From contig OX419756.1 of NCBI GenBank assembly GCA_948567375.1, forward strand, positions 11,041,001-11,105,000: DNA of 64,000 nt, given 5' to 3'. The translations under genes and the position numbers were made by a program. Shown in pieces: positions 12,660 through 27,355 of this stretch. The notes beneath the pieces are model-generated. The model worked only from the letters and a program-made list of their open reading frames with translations, ran no database searches and was not told the origin of the DNA. How positions within the stretch are numbered: the first letter of the stretch is position 1; every line of letters begins with the position of its first letter. Origin of the DNA: Lunularia cruciata (Eukaryota > Streptophyta > Marchantiopsida > Lunulariales > Lunulariaceae).

Positions 12660-15600
12660 GAAGAATGCTAAAGATGTCAAGTTTTAAGAGTGGTAAATAA
12701 CTCAAGTTTAGAAAACTTTGCACCCAAAGATCATAAAATGATTTGTATGCAATACCACCAAGATAAAGAAATACTGCCAAAGAATTTTGGTATTTGGAGA
12801 ACAACTGCTCACCTATTGACTAAAAATTTCTTATTATATACTCAAGTGTGCTTGGAGCAATTGAACTTTTTGCTAGCAATTCCAAGTCTTGGATCAAGAA
12901 GTGAACATTAATCTTAGACCTTTGTAGTCTTTTTAAGACTTTCATGAACCTTTGTAGTTGTTTCTTTTCACCTTTGTGATTGATAGAAAACATGGTGTTC
13001 ATCCAAAAACCCATTAGAAAGATCCTTTGAGGCAATCCTTTATACCTCAATGGTGAAAAAGTATGCAATTTACTAAAATAATGATTTTGTCTAGAGAAAG
13101 CATCTCCCCTCTTGCTTTGGAATTAGGAGCTAAGTGAGTTTGGAATCATCCATGAGATGAAGTGGAAGAAGGAAATAGCAATAAGAGATCTCTCTAGTTC
13201 TCCTTTGTCCAAGAGAAGGGGTCCTTTCTCTTGGATAGAAGAGAACTAAAAAAATATTTTTGGTCTAAATGCAAGTCAACCAGGGATCATGACACATTGG
13301 ATATCAAATTTGGGCCTACAAATAAAGAAATGAACACTTGAATCAATACATCATTTGAGAGAAGAGGTCTACAAACTACAATTGGAGGGTACGTAGCTAC
13401 AAGGATCTAGCTCAAAGAGAAATTGCAATAATGAAATTTTTTTGGCCAAAGAGGATGACCTGCATTAACAATGACAATGCAATCTTTGTCAGTATATGTA
13501 TCAAGGAGAGCCTATCAATTAGGCAAGTATGTTTTTCCACCATGCAAGGAGCATGTGTAGATAGTTTGAGGAAGATGGTGGAGTGACTTACCTACCCCCA
13601 TATGGTATCCACTTCTACATGAGGCCTTAATAACATATGAAGGAGTAGTACAAGAAGTTTCCCAACCACTACCATCCAACAGGGTACTTCACCCTATAGC
13701 CAAAAATTGATTTATCATCCACAAGTACCAAGATGCACATATGGAGTGTAAATAGACTTGAATTTTCATGCCAATGGATGAAGAAGGTGCCACTACCACA
13801 ACCAAGATGAAGAAGCGATCTCCTCTATCAAGGTCTTTGAACCTAGCCAAGAAGTCAAAAAGGAACCCATAGTCATATATTGTTACTTTGGAGGAGGAGA
13901 AAAAGACTCCAAAGGGGAAGATCAAGAAGATAGAGGAGACTTGTTTACCTTGTATTGGTCAGCTTCAGCTAGGTCTCAAGATAAGGAGTAATACAAGGAT
14001 GCAAAGTCTGCACTTCATGAGGAAGAGCAAGGTACATGATACAAAGATTGGGCCAAAGAAGAACAAGAGCGGATCAAAGAACTCCATAGACACAACAAAG
14101 ACGAAGAGGTTCCTAAAGGATAAAATGAGGTAGCCAAAAGGAACCAAGAAGAAGACCTTCAAAGTGAAGGGTATTAGGGGACTGGAGGACAATAATGGGA
14201 GGCTAGAGAACACATGTTGAAGGAATAGTCAAGATTGAAGGAAAAGAAGAAGACCTTCCTGGTGGAGTGCAAAGTGAAGTGGGAGAAGAGGATACTCAAG
14301 AACAAAGTATACAACTGAAGGAGGGGCCAATTTCATTATACATTTGGTAGCTTTGGCTTTGAATATAATGGAGACCATTCTTCCCTAATACCAAGAGGTC
14401 TATCCAAATATGGTCAACTATACTTCCCTTGTCCAAAGGCTACACAAGGTAATAGACACCAAGTGTGCAAAGAAAGACAAGTAGAAAAGAGATGGAGAAG
14501 AACCAAAACCTTTACAAGGAGGAAGCTAGGAAAGTAAATACACTCATACAAGAGAATTTTGAAGTGAAGAAGCATAATATCTCCCTCTCTACATATAGAA
14601 AGCAATACAAAGAAGATATTAGGAAGCTATAGAGAGACTTGAGACCCCTTTGGCTAGAACATAAACAAAATTAGCAAGGGTACAAAGAAAAACTGAAGGC
14701 TAGATATGAGGAAGTAATAAGTATTTGGGAAGAGATAGAGATAACTAAGATAAGAGTAGTCATCTTGGAGATCCAAATGTTGTTATCAAAAGGTGGTGGC
14801 TACACAAGTTGAAGGGATGGCTGAAGCACTTGCAAGAGAGAGGGAGGAGAGGGTAGCTGATTGACCCTAAATGTTAGAGGAGGTGAAGAAGAAAATAGAA
14901 GACTTGAACAACTACTTGGAAGAAGAGAAGTAAAGATCTTCAAGCAATTGGACAAAGCTTGAGATCAATTTGCAGCAATGTTTGTAGAAGCATCTCAAGA
15001 AAGTGTTATAAAGACAAAGTTACATGACATTAAGTTGCATGTAAAAAAGTTGGAAGAGAAGACATACAAAGATGGCAAGATGGACTAGCTAGGAATTAGT
15101 CTTAGTGAACACATAGATATAAAGTTCACTAACACTTGTGATACCTATCCTTTAGAAATAATAGGTTACAAGGAGCAGACATAGCTCCTTATTAGGATAT
15201 GTGAAGGTGAATGTAGTTATTTTTAGTAGTGCTTTAGGCCAAAAACACTTGATTGAAAGAGTTATTCATAGTTGTAGATACTTATCATGACCTATTTTGT
15301 TTTGTGCCTTGGTTTTCTTTGCTTTTTTGTTGTTTTTCTTTATGTAAATGGTGCAATTCAGGTGTCATGAAGTATCATTTGAAGGAATTAATGGTTTGTA
15401 GGGAGTTGTTACCCTATGATACGGAAGTATGGGCCTCCACGGCCACCCAACTAGAATAGGACTATACCTATTTTGTAGTCAAACCTTTTTCATTTTTATA
15501 CCATAAGGCTTATAAATGGTCTTGCCTAACAAAACAAACCGCTCCACTGCAAGGGGACCCTGATTCTATAGGAAAACAAGGGCCGTGATGCCTTTTGAAA

Positions 15601-18382
15601 AATATGGAACTTGACCAATTTTTGCCATTATTTCAAGATCATGCAAAAAGACATGCATGCTGCCAAAGAAGTATTGGTGACCATTTTGCGCCCAAGCTCA
15701 CATATGTGATAGACGATTGCAACCCTTCACCAATTACCACAATTGAATCTGGGCAATAACAAGGCCAACTCCATCTCGCAAGTCAAATCTTTCTACAATT
15801 TCAATTTTCACTTTTCACTTTTTCTAGTTCTTGCATTTCTCTCTCCATGACCAATATTGATTGTGATGTTGCACAAGCAATGTCTAGTTAGAGTGCCAAA
15901 TTTTTATCTACATTGTTGAGAGCTCAAGAAAAAATTGTAGCAAGGAATGGGAATCCTAGTGTCAAGAGAGTTCAAATATTCATGATGTGACAAACTTTGA
16001 AAAGCAAATCAAGTTGAAAAGAGGAAAGGTGGTGGAAATTCTAAGCAAGCCTCTTGAGATGTACAAATAGGGATTTTACTATTGGACCGACTACATCAAG
16101 AAAGAAAGATGGACTTCTTGTTGTGGGATTGGGGTCTTGTAGATGGAGCCATGTTACAAGAAGTTTGGAAGGATGCCAAGAACCTAAGTAAGAAATCATT
16201 ATGAGAAACTTCCACAATGTGAATGAAGGACCATTGGCAGCAAGTGTTGGGTGCAGATTGCTTGCTGTTTGGGGAAATTTATATCAATACCCCGCATGGC
16301 CATCCCACTAAATGATTAAAAGAGAGAATAGAAAGGTTGTTCATTGGAGGAAAATCCACAAACATGTGTAAGATCAAATATATGAAGGACCTTGCTTGTC
16401 AAACCATTGGATGTTTTGTTCAAAATAAATGAACTACATGAACCAAAACCAGGTTATCTTCTTCCAACTTGTACAAGAGTAGAAGCCAATTAGTAAGGCC
16501 AAGATGTTTTGTGAGCGGGCCATTGAGTTGTTGGACATGATTGAAGAATCTAGCACTATTTGGGCCCCCTTCATTATTCATTTCTTCATTAGCATGAACT
16601 TCTTGATGGACAATCAAAAGGAGAAATTCCCATCCCACTTGTCTTACTTTTGCAGAGATACGCACTTACTTAAGGAAATCACCAAATATCATGAGGGAAA
16701 CAAAGAGTATGTCCAAATTGGGAAGTTAATGAGGGTGGTGGAGATATACAACTCCATTACAATTTGACAAAAGACTCTGATAGCCCATGTGAAAGGTCAA
16801 ACCTCCAAGAAACAAAAATTGATCTCAGGAGTTACAATCTTTGTCAAAGGATAGCAAGAGTAAAATTGCATCATATAAGTCAACTTGGGAGGAATGTACG
16901 CTGCAAGGACATGGAGTGGCTAACAAAAAAGGTTGTCACATCTACTTAGAGCACAAAGTTGGGGAGCAAGGAGTGCTTCACACAAATTTCATTGCTTATA
17001 GTAAACAAAAGAGAAAAGGACCATACAAAGAAGCCCAATTGTTGCCCCCGCTTGAGAAAAATGAAGTACTTTCAAAAAACAAAGGGAAGATGCCAGCTGC
17101 AGAATCTGCTCCTCGGCCCCCCCTCCCCTCCCCTCCCAACCGTACCTCCATTCTTCACTTTGGTTCCTAACAAGGGAGAAACTTCACATTACAAAATGAA
17201 ATGGAGATCAAAATGGCCTTACTTGGTGGCAGATTTTGTCAAGGGCACCAACAACTAGTGGGAACATCATGCTAAAGTCCAACCAAACTTGCAAGACAAC
17301 TCGTGTTGTCCTTGGTATATGGAGGAAAGGCGGAAAAGGATGATTTTGTTGCCAACGCAACACCTACAACCCACAACAACAAGGTAGGCAGGAACAAGGA
17401 AACAATTCCGGCTCACAAGGCAAAGGAGATGACCTTTTATGCCACAACAAGAATCTTACACCTATAAAGAAGAAGACCCTACAAAGATGGCAAGGGCAAG
17501 GATGTAAATTCTCTCCCTTGGCTAATGGCGGCCTAAACAATTCATACCGTGATACAAGCAATGGAAAATTGGAAGAACTCTTGCCAATATTCTAGAAATT
17601 GGATCTGAAGATGAAGGAACTAGCAGTCCTCATCCATGACTTACATCACCTAGTCCAATCCAAGACAAATCAGAAGGAAAAGAAAGTGAGGAGTGCCTAG
17701 AGGAATTAAAGGTGGAGGAACTAAAAGGGCAGGAGTTTAAAAATCTAATCCAAGGGTTAAAGAAGGAGTTTGACAACTATAGCATGCAAGTGTTCTATAA
17801 CACACTCAACACAAGGAGGAGATACAAAATCAAGAAGATGAATTTGTAGTGCTACAAAACAAGCTAGAAATTGCCTTAGTGAATACAAAGGTAGTTCAAA
17901 CCAGATACAACAACTTGGAACAATTGACTGACCTTTGCATCTCCAACCTATCTACCAATCTTAAATGAAACAAGAGAAGGTATTGGAGCAAGAAAAGTGG
18001 ATTTGTAAGGAGATGACCAACAAACTCAACACTGAACAAACCAAACTAGAGAACAAACAATCAAGATTTCTCATAACTATTGGTCATACAACCACCCAAC
18101 TACTTAGCCAATTGGAGTGCTAACAAGACCTTCCAACAAATGAAGGCAAAGGATCTACACATTGAAATCAATGCACTAGAGAGGAAGACATACTCAAACA
18201 AGCAACTCAAAGCATTGTCTACAAAACTCCAAAGCCACACTAATGCCAAGTTTGAGGAGCCTCAAACTAGCTTTCAAGAATTTTTGGAAGGCTATTTAGA
18301 GGAGCTTGCAAACCTAATTCACATCTATAAGGGGGCTAAGAGTTTTTCCCAAGAACCAACTACCCCTCTTGTTGAGGAATAA
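12660..18382 (+). pseudogene. decayed coding-like region rich in charged coiled-coil sequence, unknown family
   Basis: The plus strand reads as broken pieces of Lys/Glu/Gln-rich protein with many stops and frame changes. Examples are a charged stretch at about 13,800-14,160 with in-frame stops, an open piece at 16,504-16,767, one at 16,841-17,170, and a Leu-heptad-like, Asn/Gln/Lys-rich piece at 18,080-18,382. Composition is more coding-like and more balanced than the AT-rich flanks. Two similar halves (13.1-15.1 and 15.85-18.4 kb) may exist. No RT, integrase, transposase or zinc-knuckle motif was found. It could be the unassigned ORF of a large retroelement or a dead host gene. I do not recognise the product. 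Confidence 0.4.
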
Positions 18383-18899
18383 CAATTGGAGCCTTATCTT
18401 ACAAAGATAGTCATGTTCATTTTTGTTGTCTAAATATAAGACATCATTTTGTACACAATGTTAGCATCTTTGTTTTCATAGTCTTAGGAAGCTCATAAAT
18501 TACATAGTTTCATAATATTACATTCACATATTACAGAATTTGTAAATAAGTACTTAGGCTAACCCAATATGTAGTGTTAGTTTGTTAGAGGTAGACAACA
18601 TCTGACTAAGTTGATCATAGCCGTGGCTACCTACCATAAGGTTTAGGCTTAGGATAAGATATGATCTAAATAGCTCACTGTTTAGATGTACTTAGGAAAT
18701 TTCCATCCATTGTAGCCAATGGATCTTTTTGCAGCCAAGTAGAAAATTTATAAAAGGCTTAGGCCTGATGTTCACGGGGTACATTCAATGCATTCTTCTT
18801 TTCCAAGTAAATACAAAGTTTGTACAGTCAAGAAATATGAGTTGGTAGATGTGTTTTGGTCTACATTTTGAATGGAAAATTGTATGCTCAATTGATTTA

Positions 18900-20640
18900 G
18901 GAGTGAAAAATCCTTTGGTATGAACCCAAGCATTGGAGTGTGATGATACATTTATGTGGAACTAGAATGTAACTCTCTAGGATTTTGGCTAGATTCAATA
19001 TGATAATAGGCTTATGCAGCCTATACATCTTGTTGAGTAACGCTCTCATATAAGATTGAGTAATACAAATCTTTTCAGACTCTTGTAACCTTGTGCCTTT
19101 TGGGAAGGATAGAACATGGTGTTATTGTTGTAGTCTTTAGAGTGATCTAAATTCTAAAATCTCTTCCTCTAGTTTAGTTTGCAAAGTTATTAGACCTCAT
19201 TTGTGTAGTGTGGTAGTGGGTTGCATTTGCATTACTCACAGTTGGAGTACTACATAAATTGTGGCTCATATGAATCTCATCTTGGTAGTCTGAAACTCAT
19301 ACAGACAATCAATGAACAAAGAGACTCCAAAAACAAGTGACCCTTGTTACAAATGAACCTACTCCTTAGGAATGAATCCCTTAGATTTGGATCCCTTTTG
19401 AACATAAGAGAGTAGATTGCTTAGCATTTTGTAGTGTCACTCATTGGGGTAACATTACTCTCTTTTGGGAATGACGTTGCCTAAGAGGTTAAACAAAAAA
19501 TAATAGATTGGTCTTCATTGTCCTCCTATTTGTCTCATTGTAGCCATTTGAAACGTGTATCCTCAAGGGAACAACTTGTTCTTACCAATTATATTGTAAT
19601 GAGTTGACACTCAATCACCATGATACTCTTCTTAGTAGTAGAACCTTTGTAAATTTTACCTTTGGAGTAGTAAGTCCAAAGAAGACAAAATTGCAAGTTA
19701 TCTTTGGGGAAAAATTGGTACCTTCCTTGACACATGTAAGATACCTAATTAACCTCTATGTTAGTAGATAGGATTTGCAATGTGCAATGAGTATGAGACA
19801 AGAGGATCTTTGCCTTCCTCAACCATGTGATTTATTTGGCTTAGAGTAGGAAGAAACTATTTAATATTTCAACCAGATTTAAATGATTGATTCAATCTTT
19901 TAAACATAAATAAAGAAACATGGCCAAATCCCTTTGTCACTTTTGCTTGAATTCTGATTATTGGTTGTATGTCTTTAAAGAGTAGTGGTGAAGAACTTTG
20001 TAGTAGGAACCCAGGTGCTTGAGTGAGAGTGACCATTCAAACTTGTGATTATGGCTTGGGATCCATAAGTGTTTTGAAATAGTAGAGCAATACCTAACAG
20101 ATAAAAAATGAACATTAGTGTTGAAAGTACCATCAAATCAAAAAGCAAAGTCTTATTATCAATGCAAAGTGCCTTTTGAGTTGTGCCTTCTTGGAAGGGT
20201 AGAACACAATCTTTGGAGTTGGATGTCTTTATCATGAAGCAAATCATTTGGAGTCAAATTCACACCAAAAAAGTAACCCAAAAATGAATCTGACCTAGTC
20301 TAATTTGTTGAATTATCACCTTCAAGAAAATAGTTGGAATTCATTATTAGTGAAAGTGATATTTCAATTTTCCACTTGCCATATTGCATCATAGTTGGTG
20401 ATACTACACTCTTCTAGGAGTCATTCTTGCCCAAGAGGTTAAATATGCAATAATCAAAGAGCTACAAATTGTGACCATTCTCTTCAAATCTAGCCATTTT
20501 TTACCCACATCCTCAATGGAACAACATGTATCTTACCATTATACTACTTTTTGGTCAACATTGAGTTCTCACATGTCCTTTTATTCATATAAATTAGATA
20601 TGATGGTTTTGGAGTCACTTATTTATATAAACTAGATTCA
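18900..20640. repeat. diverged direct duplication, units about 18,900-19,680 and 19,970-20,630
   Basis: Two segments share matching landmarks in the same order. GGGAAGGATAGAACA (about 19,102) matches GGAAGGGTAGAACA (about 20,192). CTAAGAGGTTAAA (19,491) matches CCAAGAGGTTAAA (20,431). CCTCAAGGGAACAACTTGT (19,561) matches CCTCAATGGAACAACATGT (20,511). The offset changes from about 1,090 to 940, so indels have accumulated. It may be a tandem duplication or two old LTRs with the interior lost. No gene was found. Confidence 0.6.
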
Positions 20641-20649
20641 AAAGAATTT

Positions 20650-23600
20650 CTTTTTCTTTTATCAGCTTTGATTATCTTTCTCTAGAGTCTTATAACATAT
20701 GGCATTGGTTGATAGTTCTTTACTCATAATATATATTCATTACAAAGATGGTTCAAAATATGTACTCCTTATGATTTAGAACTACCTATATTATGAACTC
20801 TTATTTTTCTTTCTAATCTATCTGACAATTTTCCAGCAAAGTTGTTTTGCATCATGATGTGTATAAAAACTATTGACAATTTTCCCTTTTGGCTTGCTTA
20901 TTTTATCCAAATAAAAATTCTTGGGAGTCTTATTCCATATTTTACTATATATTTATCAAGTATTTGAATAAAAAATTTGGTATATTAAAGTTGCTAAAAT
21001 GACCTAGTTCAAGAGATTTTACTTACTTTTAAAGTTTTCAAGGTTTTTCTAAATCTATTAATGTTTAGAATTTCAATTTAAGTATTGACAATAGATTTTT
21101 GTAGGAATGCTTACCCTCTTAATCTCCAATAAAACCATATGATTATCCTTCTTTAACATTTATATTTAAATTTTATTCTTTCATGTCTATGAATAGTATG
21201 TCTTCTACCATTTGTGGTAATTTAAAATATAAAACAGTATTCTTATTATTATGGTAATTAATTAATAAAAATTGAATTCCATGTGAAAATTTAGAATGGT
21301 AGAAACTCTTGTCAGTATATTCAAAAAGAATTCATTGCTATTTTATGAGTAATGTTTTGACAAACTCATTAATGAATTAATCTTGATGTGCAATGTATGT
21401 GTGTATATGGTTGCAATTATAAAATATGGAAGGGTTATTTTGACTTCCTTATAGTTTATCTCTTCAAGATAATATTTGTCTTTAAGACTTATTAGTTGGC
21501 TAGAAATCTTCTATAAGATTAGGTTTTACAAAAAAGGATTTATATAAGTTTTACATAAATTGAATCTGCTTCACAACCCATAAATGCTTCAACCAGTTCT
21601 ATGTGATATATACGCAATATAGTTTTGAATTGATATGCCTGGTTCTTACTTAAACATAAAAAGTATGATGCATGTCTAAAACTTAATTTTTAGCTAGTAG
21701 ATCTATACTCTTTACAGACCTACAATTTGATGTTTGAAATCAAAGAATAAAAATAAGCTTCAAGAAGTTAGCAATAAATATGTCATTTAATAAGAAGAGA
21801 TATCTATATATTTTTTTGGCTTGTGGGATATTCTTTCTTTTGGATATGTTATGTGGTCCTTTAGTGGTAAGGGAAGCCATTTTCTTTAATATAGAATGAG
21901 ATCAAAATACCTCAATTACATGTCTTTGATAAATTGATGATTTGTCTTTAGAATGAATACAATTTTTACATATAAATTTTTTCATAAACTTGTGATAGTT
22001 TCTCCATTGTTTATAATAAGAATGTGATATTTGATGCACTTGATACTTGATACTTGAATGTAATATAAATTCACTTAACTTTTCTTAAAATTTTGGATAA
22101 TTTTACAACCTGTTTTTCATTATAAAAAACATTAAACAACTACTCATGTACATTTAATCCATTTTATTCATTTTTTCTTATTGTATATTAGAATTGTTCT
22201 AAGTTATTTGATAAGATCAAGAATCATTTTACTCCTTTTATGTTACTCTATTTTTTATTTAATTGTATGGAATATCCTGATAATTTTCCAATATGAGACA
22301 AATAAATTCTACTTTATTGAAATCCTCCTCTGGTTACATCATTAGTGCAATAAAAATAATTTTTTTATCAATTACTATGACCATCAGTATAATAAATTGA
22401 TGGTCATTGATATTAGTAAGAAAATTATTGCTATAAAAAATTATTATGTGATTTTTAATTGCATTCCTCCTACTTCCTCTTTAAAGGAGTGTGAATTTAT
22501 ACCTCAATGTAATATCCTTGAAGCTCTAGTTCACAATAAAATTGTGTCACTTTGCTTTCTTCTTCAAATTAATAAAAAGAAGTTTAAGCACCCAAGGGTC
22601 TTTGGGTACCGAAGCTTCTTCACTTGGATTTTAAGCTTACTAACAATTTATATGTATCAAACTATCAATGTTTTTATTATATTGTTAAACCATGTTTTTG
22701 TATTCCTATAGAATGTAGAAAAATCATTTGACCTTGCTTTTCTTGGAGTTGAAAAAGTTTTCTATTTGCTTCTTCCAAATGAACAAGATTAATAATTGCA
22801 TAAGACAAACTTGATGTTAAGTCTTAATCTTGGGTTGTTAGACATCTCAAATTTGACAAGTTTTATAGTTTATGTAAATTATTCTACTCAAGTTTTTGAT
22901 ATTTTTGCTCTCCTTTGTTAAGAATCCATTTTATATTACTTCTATTTAATATCCATCAAATTATATTCATGGAAAGTGGCTTTAAAAAATAGAAAATTAT
23001 ATATGTGTTAATCCACCTAATTCATTTGCGTAAGCTTAACAGATTGATCAGTATATTTGTACAGAAATTTCCTTTAAGAAAAAAAAGTTGTAAGTTATTT
23101 GAGCTTTTAGAAAAAACTGCAAAAACTTCTTAGGAAGTTATATACAAGATATTTAGAATTTATTAAGAAACCTAAAGAATAATTTGACTAGTAAGCTACT
23201 CAAGAAAATCTTCATAGGATTGAGCAAGCTAGCAAGGTCCTCAAGAACATCTTATAAATATGGGATTCAAGACACATTGGGTAGCTCGTTTAGGAAGTTA
23301 TTGGCTAATATTATCAAGATGCAAGCCTTAATTCACCTTGAGTGTAAATCATAATCAATAGTTAATCATTTGATTACATACCTTTTGCTTTAGTTCATCT
23401 ATTCTTTTCCATCTAATTTACTTGTTCTCTTGGATTGTTCTAATTTCTTCATTGTTAAGTCTATAGGGAATTTTGTGAGTTTTTATCATTTTTCTTCGTT
23501 TGGAGTAGTGGAATTCAGAAACCTTTTTATTGCTAGTTTAGAACTAAGCTTATTTTGATGTTATACTTAGTTAATACACTTTCATTCTATTGGTTCTTGA

Positions 23601-24073
23601 TGCTTTAGTTGGGATCGTGATAAGGAACTAATGAACAAGGTCACCCTTAGTGAGTGGGTGTAGTTATAGCTTCAATTTATATGATTTTAATCCTGAATAA
23701 ATTTTACAATTTTTGTATGTAATTCGTGTCAAAATCTCTAGATGCTTCACTATCGTACTATCGGTATTCTCATTTCTTATTTTATCATTCGGTATTTACC
23801 TCTTATTATTCTAAAGTTTCTCGTCTATCGGCATCTTTCTGGTGCGTACCGGATATTGGGATATACTCAATAAATCCATTCTCTCCGGGTCCACTTTAAC
23901 ATGGCACTTTTCTCTTTCTTCACCCCCTTGCATCTTATTTGCATTCGATATCCCTTGTGTTATATAATTGCATTTTCTCTCCCCTACAAGAGAGCGAGTC
24001 TTAAGAATGCTTCATAATTGTTCTACATCAAATTTATAAAATATTACTATTAGGTTTATACAAAGATCATTGT

Positions 24074-24156
<83 letters not shown>

Positions 24157-25600
24157 TGAAAACACTATATTTCCTTGTTTGGGGAATAAAACACAAACTT
24201 GTGCTATTTATGCAACTAAAAAGAGGTGCATTTACATTTGGAATATACAAAAAAAGTAAGTATTGCTAAGTGGTCTTTCTCCTCTCTCCATTAATCCAAA
24301 TAAATTGTTTTATCTCTTGAAAGCTGAAATTTTAAATATTTTTTTATGCATAATGGTTATAGACATTTAAAAAAACATAAAAAATCAAACATGGGGTACA
24401 CCATGTTTATGTTTTTTCTTTCCAAGTATATGATATTTTTACAATTTATGATATAGGTTGTTAAATTTCCATGGTTCTTTATCTGAAAGATAGATTGAGG
24501 TATGGCTAGATTCTTAAATCTTTCTCTACATCATTTTCCAAACTTGGAAATTTGTGTCTTCATAATATGCTATTTCTCACCATGTTTCTTCTATTTAAAT
24601 TAATAATAGCACCAAAATTCCTTCTATGGCTTAATTTACTGATTTTTTATCAATAGTTTAAAGTTATTTTATCGTATAAATTAATCACAAAAAGGTTTCA
24701 ACAAGTTTAAAATATTGTTTACAAAGTTGAACAAATCCAGCAGACTACTAAAGAATTTTCATATATAACCTTATGAAAAATCTTGAGCTATACATGCTTC
24801 TCCTCATACCAAAACTCTCTCTTAGAAGATATTACTACATTTACAAATTTTTCCTCACCATATTTGAAGTTGGAAGTTCTTTTATCTTTTTGGTTGACAA
24901 AGCTAAAGCTAAAAAAATTCTGCCTGAGATGGATCTTGTAAATATCAAGCTGGTTGTTTGTATAATATCTTAGATCGTATTTATCATCACATGCTCTGAG
25001 TTTTTTTTACCCTTGTCTACCTTCTTTTCCTTTATGTTCTTAATTAATTATTAGTGTTTTATGTTCTTAATTCATAATTAATTATGGTCTTAATTACCTT
25101 ATTAGTGTAGAGCATAATACCTTTGAAAAATTGATGAAGGTTATTTTTTATCTATATGATAACCATTAGCATTTCATGTTATGGAGAGGAGTACACTAGG
25201 GTCATTACCTTTCAACTATTGCAAAATAGTTGTCTATAATAGTTTATAATTCTTGATTATACCCAATTAATAGCTATAGTGGCTTTGAGCTTGTTGTGTA
25301 GAACCACTTTGCTACTTAGAAATTTAGAAATATCTATTGTTATTATTAATATAGTTTTATGCAAGTGTTGATTAACAATTACTGATTAAAAGGGATATAG
25401 TACAAGAGGTGAGTTATTCTTATTTGCTACAACTTGTAATCCATTCCTTATATCTTGTTTATACATATTTCATATGGGTAGAGTGCTATTTGTTATGGTT
25501 AGATGTCAATATCAAATTTTTTACTAAAAAGGTTTAAGAAGTAGCATTAATAATATCATATTCTGTAATAGCTCTAGCCAAATTGTTTTAATTTAGAGAG
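20650..25600. other. AT-rich intergenic DNA, no gene recognised
   Basis: Long AT-rich sequence with short, AT-driven open frames (22397-22711 and 24773-24973) that show no motif. It contains the TAA microsatellite listed separately. I see nothing else supportable. Confidence 0.55.
24075..24156. repeat. TAA trinucleotide microsatellite
   Basis: An uninterrupted TAA repeat of about 27 units. On the minus strand it reads as a run of Tyr codons, which explains a spurious open frame at 24056-24250. Confidence 0.97.
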
Positions 25601-25602
25601 AA

Positions 25603-25697
25603 AAGGTGACCATATAGAACACATGAAGGATGGGAAGACCACATCAAGCCTATACAAGGGAGAGACAAAAGAGGTAAAATTGGACTAGGTCCCAATA
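25603..25697 (-). mobile_element. RLE LINE 3' tail, truncated copy 1
   Basis: Read on the minus strand, it carries the LINE 3' end in order: a degraded TTGGGACCTAGTCC hairpin, TTTTACCTCTTTTGTCTCTCCCTTGTA, GGCTTGATGTGGTCTTCCCATCC, then GGTCACCTTTTCTCT. It matches 10,590-10,690. I could not identify its target duplication. Confidence 0.8.
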
Positions 25698-25699
25698 GT

Positions 25700-27345
25700 A
25701 TAGATGCAAAGCATGTATTTTTGTATGAAATATAATTTATAATAATCCAATAATTGTATGAAAGAAAGTTTCTAACCAATCAAATATCCAATTCAAATAA
25801 AAAATTCAAACATATTATAAATTATAATTTGGTATTATTTTTTATAGCCCATGTCAATTTTGAGTTAAACATATGTATTCTTAATTTAAATGGAGGACAA
25901 ATTACCAGTATCAAGAGATGAAAGTCAGTCTATTAAATGTAAATTTAATTAAATGGATCCATCAAAAGATTTTGAAAAACTTGGAACCATTAAACCCTAT
26001 TTTAGGAGATATTTAGAAAATATATTTTATGATAGCTTGATTTCTTACCACTCATGGAACCTAAATTTAGTCTTACTTAAGCTGTATAACTTTCAACAAG
26101 TCTTGTTGAGTCACTTAGCCTCACTAAGGTTCTTTAATCCTCAACTAGCTTATTTATGCTATACATTTGAAGTTAGCCAAAGTTAGATGAGTCATTGATC
26201 AAATTTTAGATGATAAGCTTGGATTTGGAGCTCAATTGTGCAAAGTAGCAAATAGATGTTCAAACCCCTTTAATTTACTTAGTTTAAGTAACATCTCTTC
26301 ATAACCTATAACTACAACTTCACCGTACTCAAAGCTTAGTTATGTTATCTTCCATATATTGTTGTCTATATTTAGAATAAATGATACAATGAAAATTTTA
26401 TTGATATTGAATTATAGTGATATAAAATGAAACATTATTTTTTATTTCTATATTTGAAAAACATTCTTTTATCAAACACACTTAGCTTCATAGGATATTC
26501 AAATCCTTTTATTTTCTCATAAATCTAATTCACCATTATTGCATAGGACTTTATTGATACATAGTAGAAAATATTTGTAAGTAGAGAAAACATGCATACT
26601 TGGAATCTTAGGCTTAGGTTAATACAAATAATAGTAAATTTGGTAATAATAATTAATAAATTTTCTAGGTGGTGAGTGATTGCTTACTTTGTGCAATTTT
26701 CTCTTAAGTACCTTATATCTCATTTTTCTCCACATCTCTCTAGTGGAGATTAATTTCCCCTTAACAAATAGTAATATTTAATGAAAGAGAGAGAAGCTTT
26801 AAGAATTCAACTATAAAATACCTTCCAACTACATTACTAATTCACCATTTGCTTATAGATCTAACTGGTTATAGTTGAGAAAGGCTTATTTGTATAAAAA
26901 AGAGACATTGTAGTTGTAAATTCGAAAGTTGAGTTGATATTATATCAAGTTAGACTTTAGGTGGTTTGTATACTATGAAGGTTAAGTGAACATGTAATGG
27001 TATTGTAGTAATGTAATTAGAGTTGACCCAATCTTATAATTTGGAATTTTCATTATTTGATGTATATAATCTGTCTAGTTCGACATGGTTGTTAAAGATT
27101 ATGATTTAACCATCTTAGATTAAAAATAACTTTCAAGAAGACTCTCATCTAAATCATTAGTATGAACTAAAAGGAAAGATTTTCTAGCAAAATATTTGAC
27201 TTATAAAATAATTTGTAATAATTAGAAAGTCAAATCTATGGCTAGTATGTTAGTCAAATATATTAGTCACGTTTTTCTTATTTCTTATTTCTTATGAGCC
27301 AACAATCAATACGAGATATAATGATTGGCTTTATGGTTGCACTTT
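25700..27345. other. AT-rich intergenic DNA, nothing recognised
   Basis: AT-rich sequence with no open frame carrying a recognisable motif. The frame at 25953-26186 is short and unsupported. Confidence 0.5.
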
Positions 27346-27355
27346 AATATATGAA

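Noticed and set aside
24056-24250. Minus-strand frame with a long Tyr run
   Set aside because: Translation of the TAA microsatellite.
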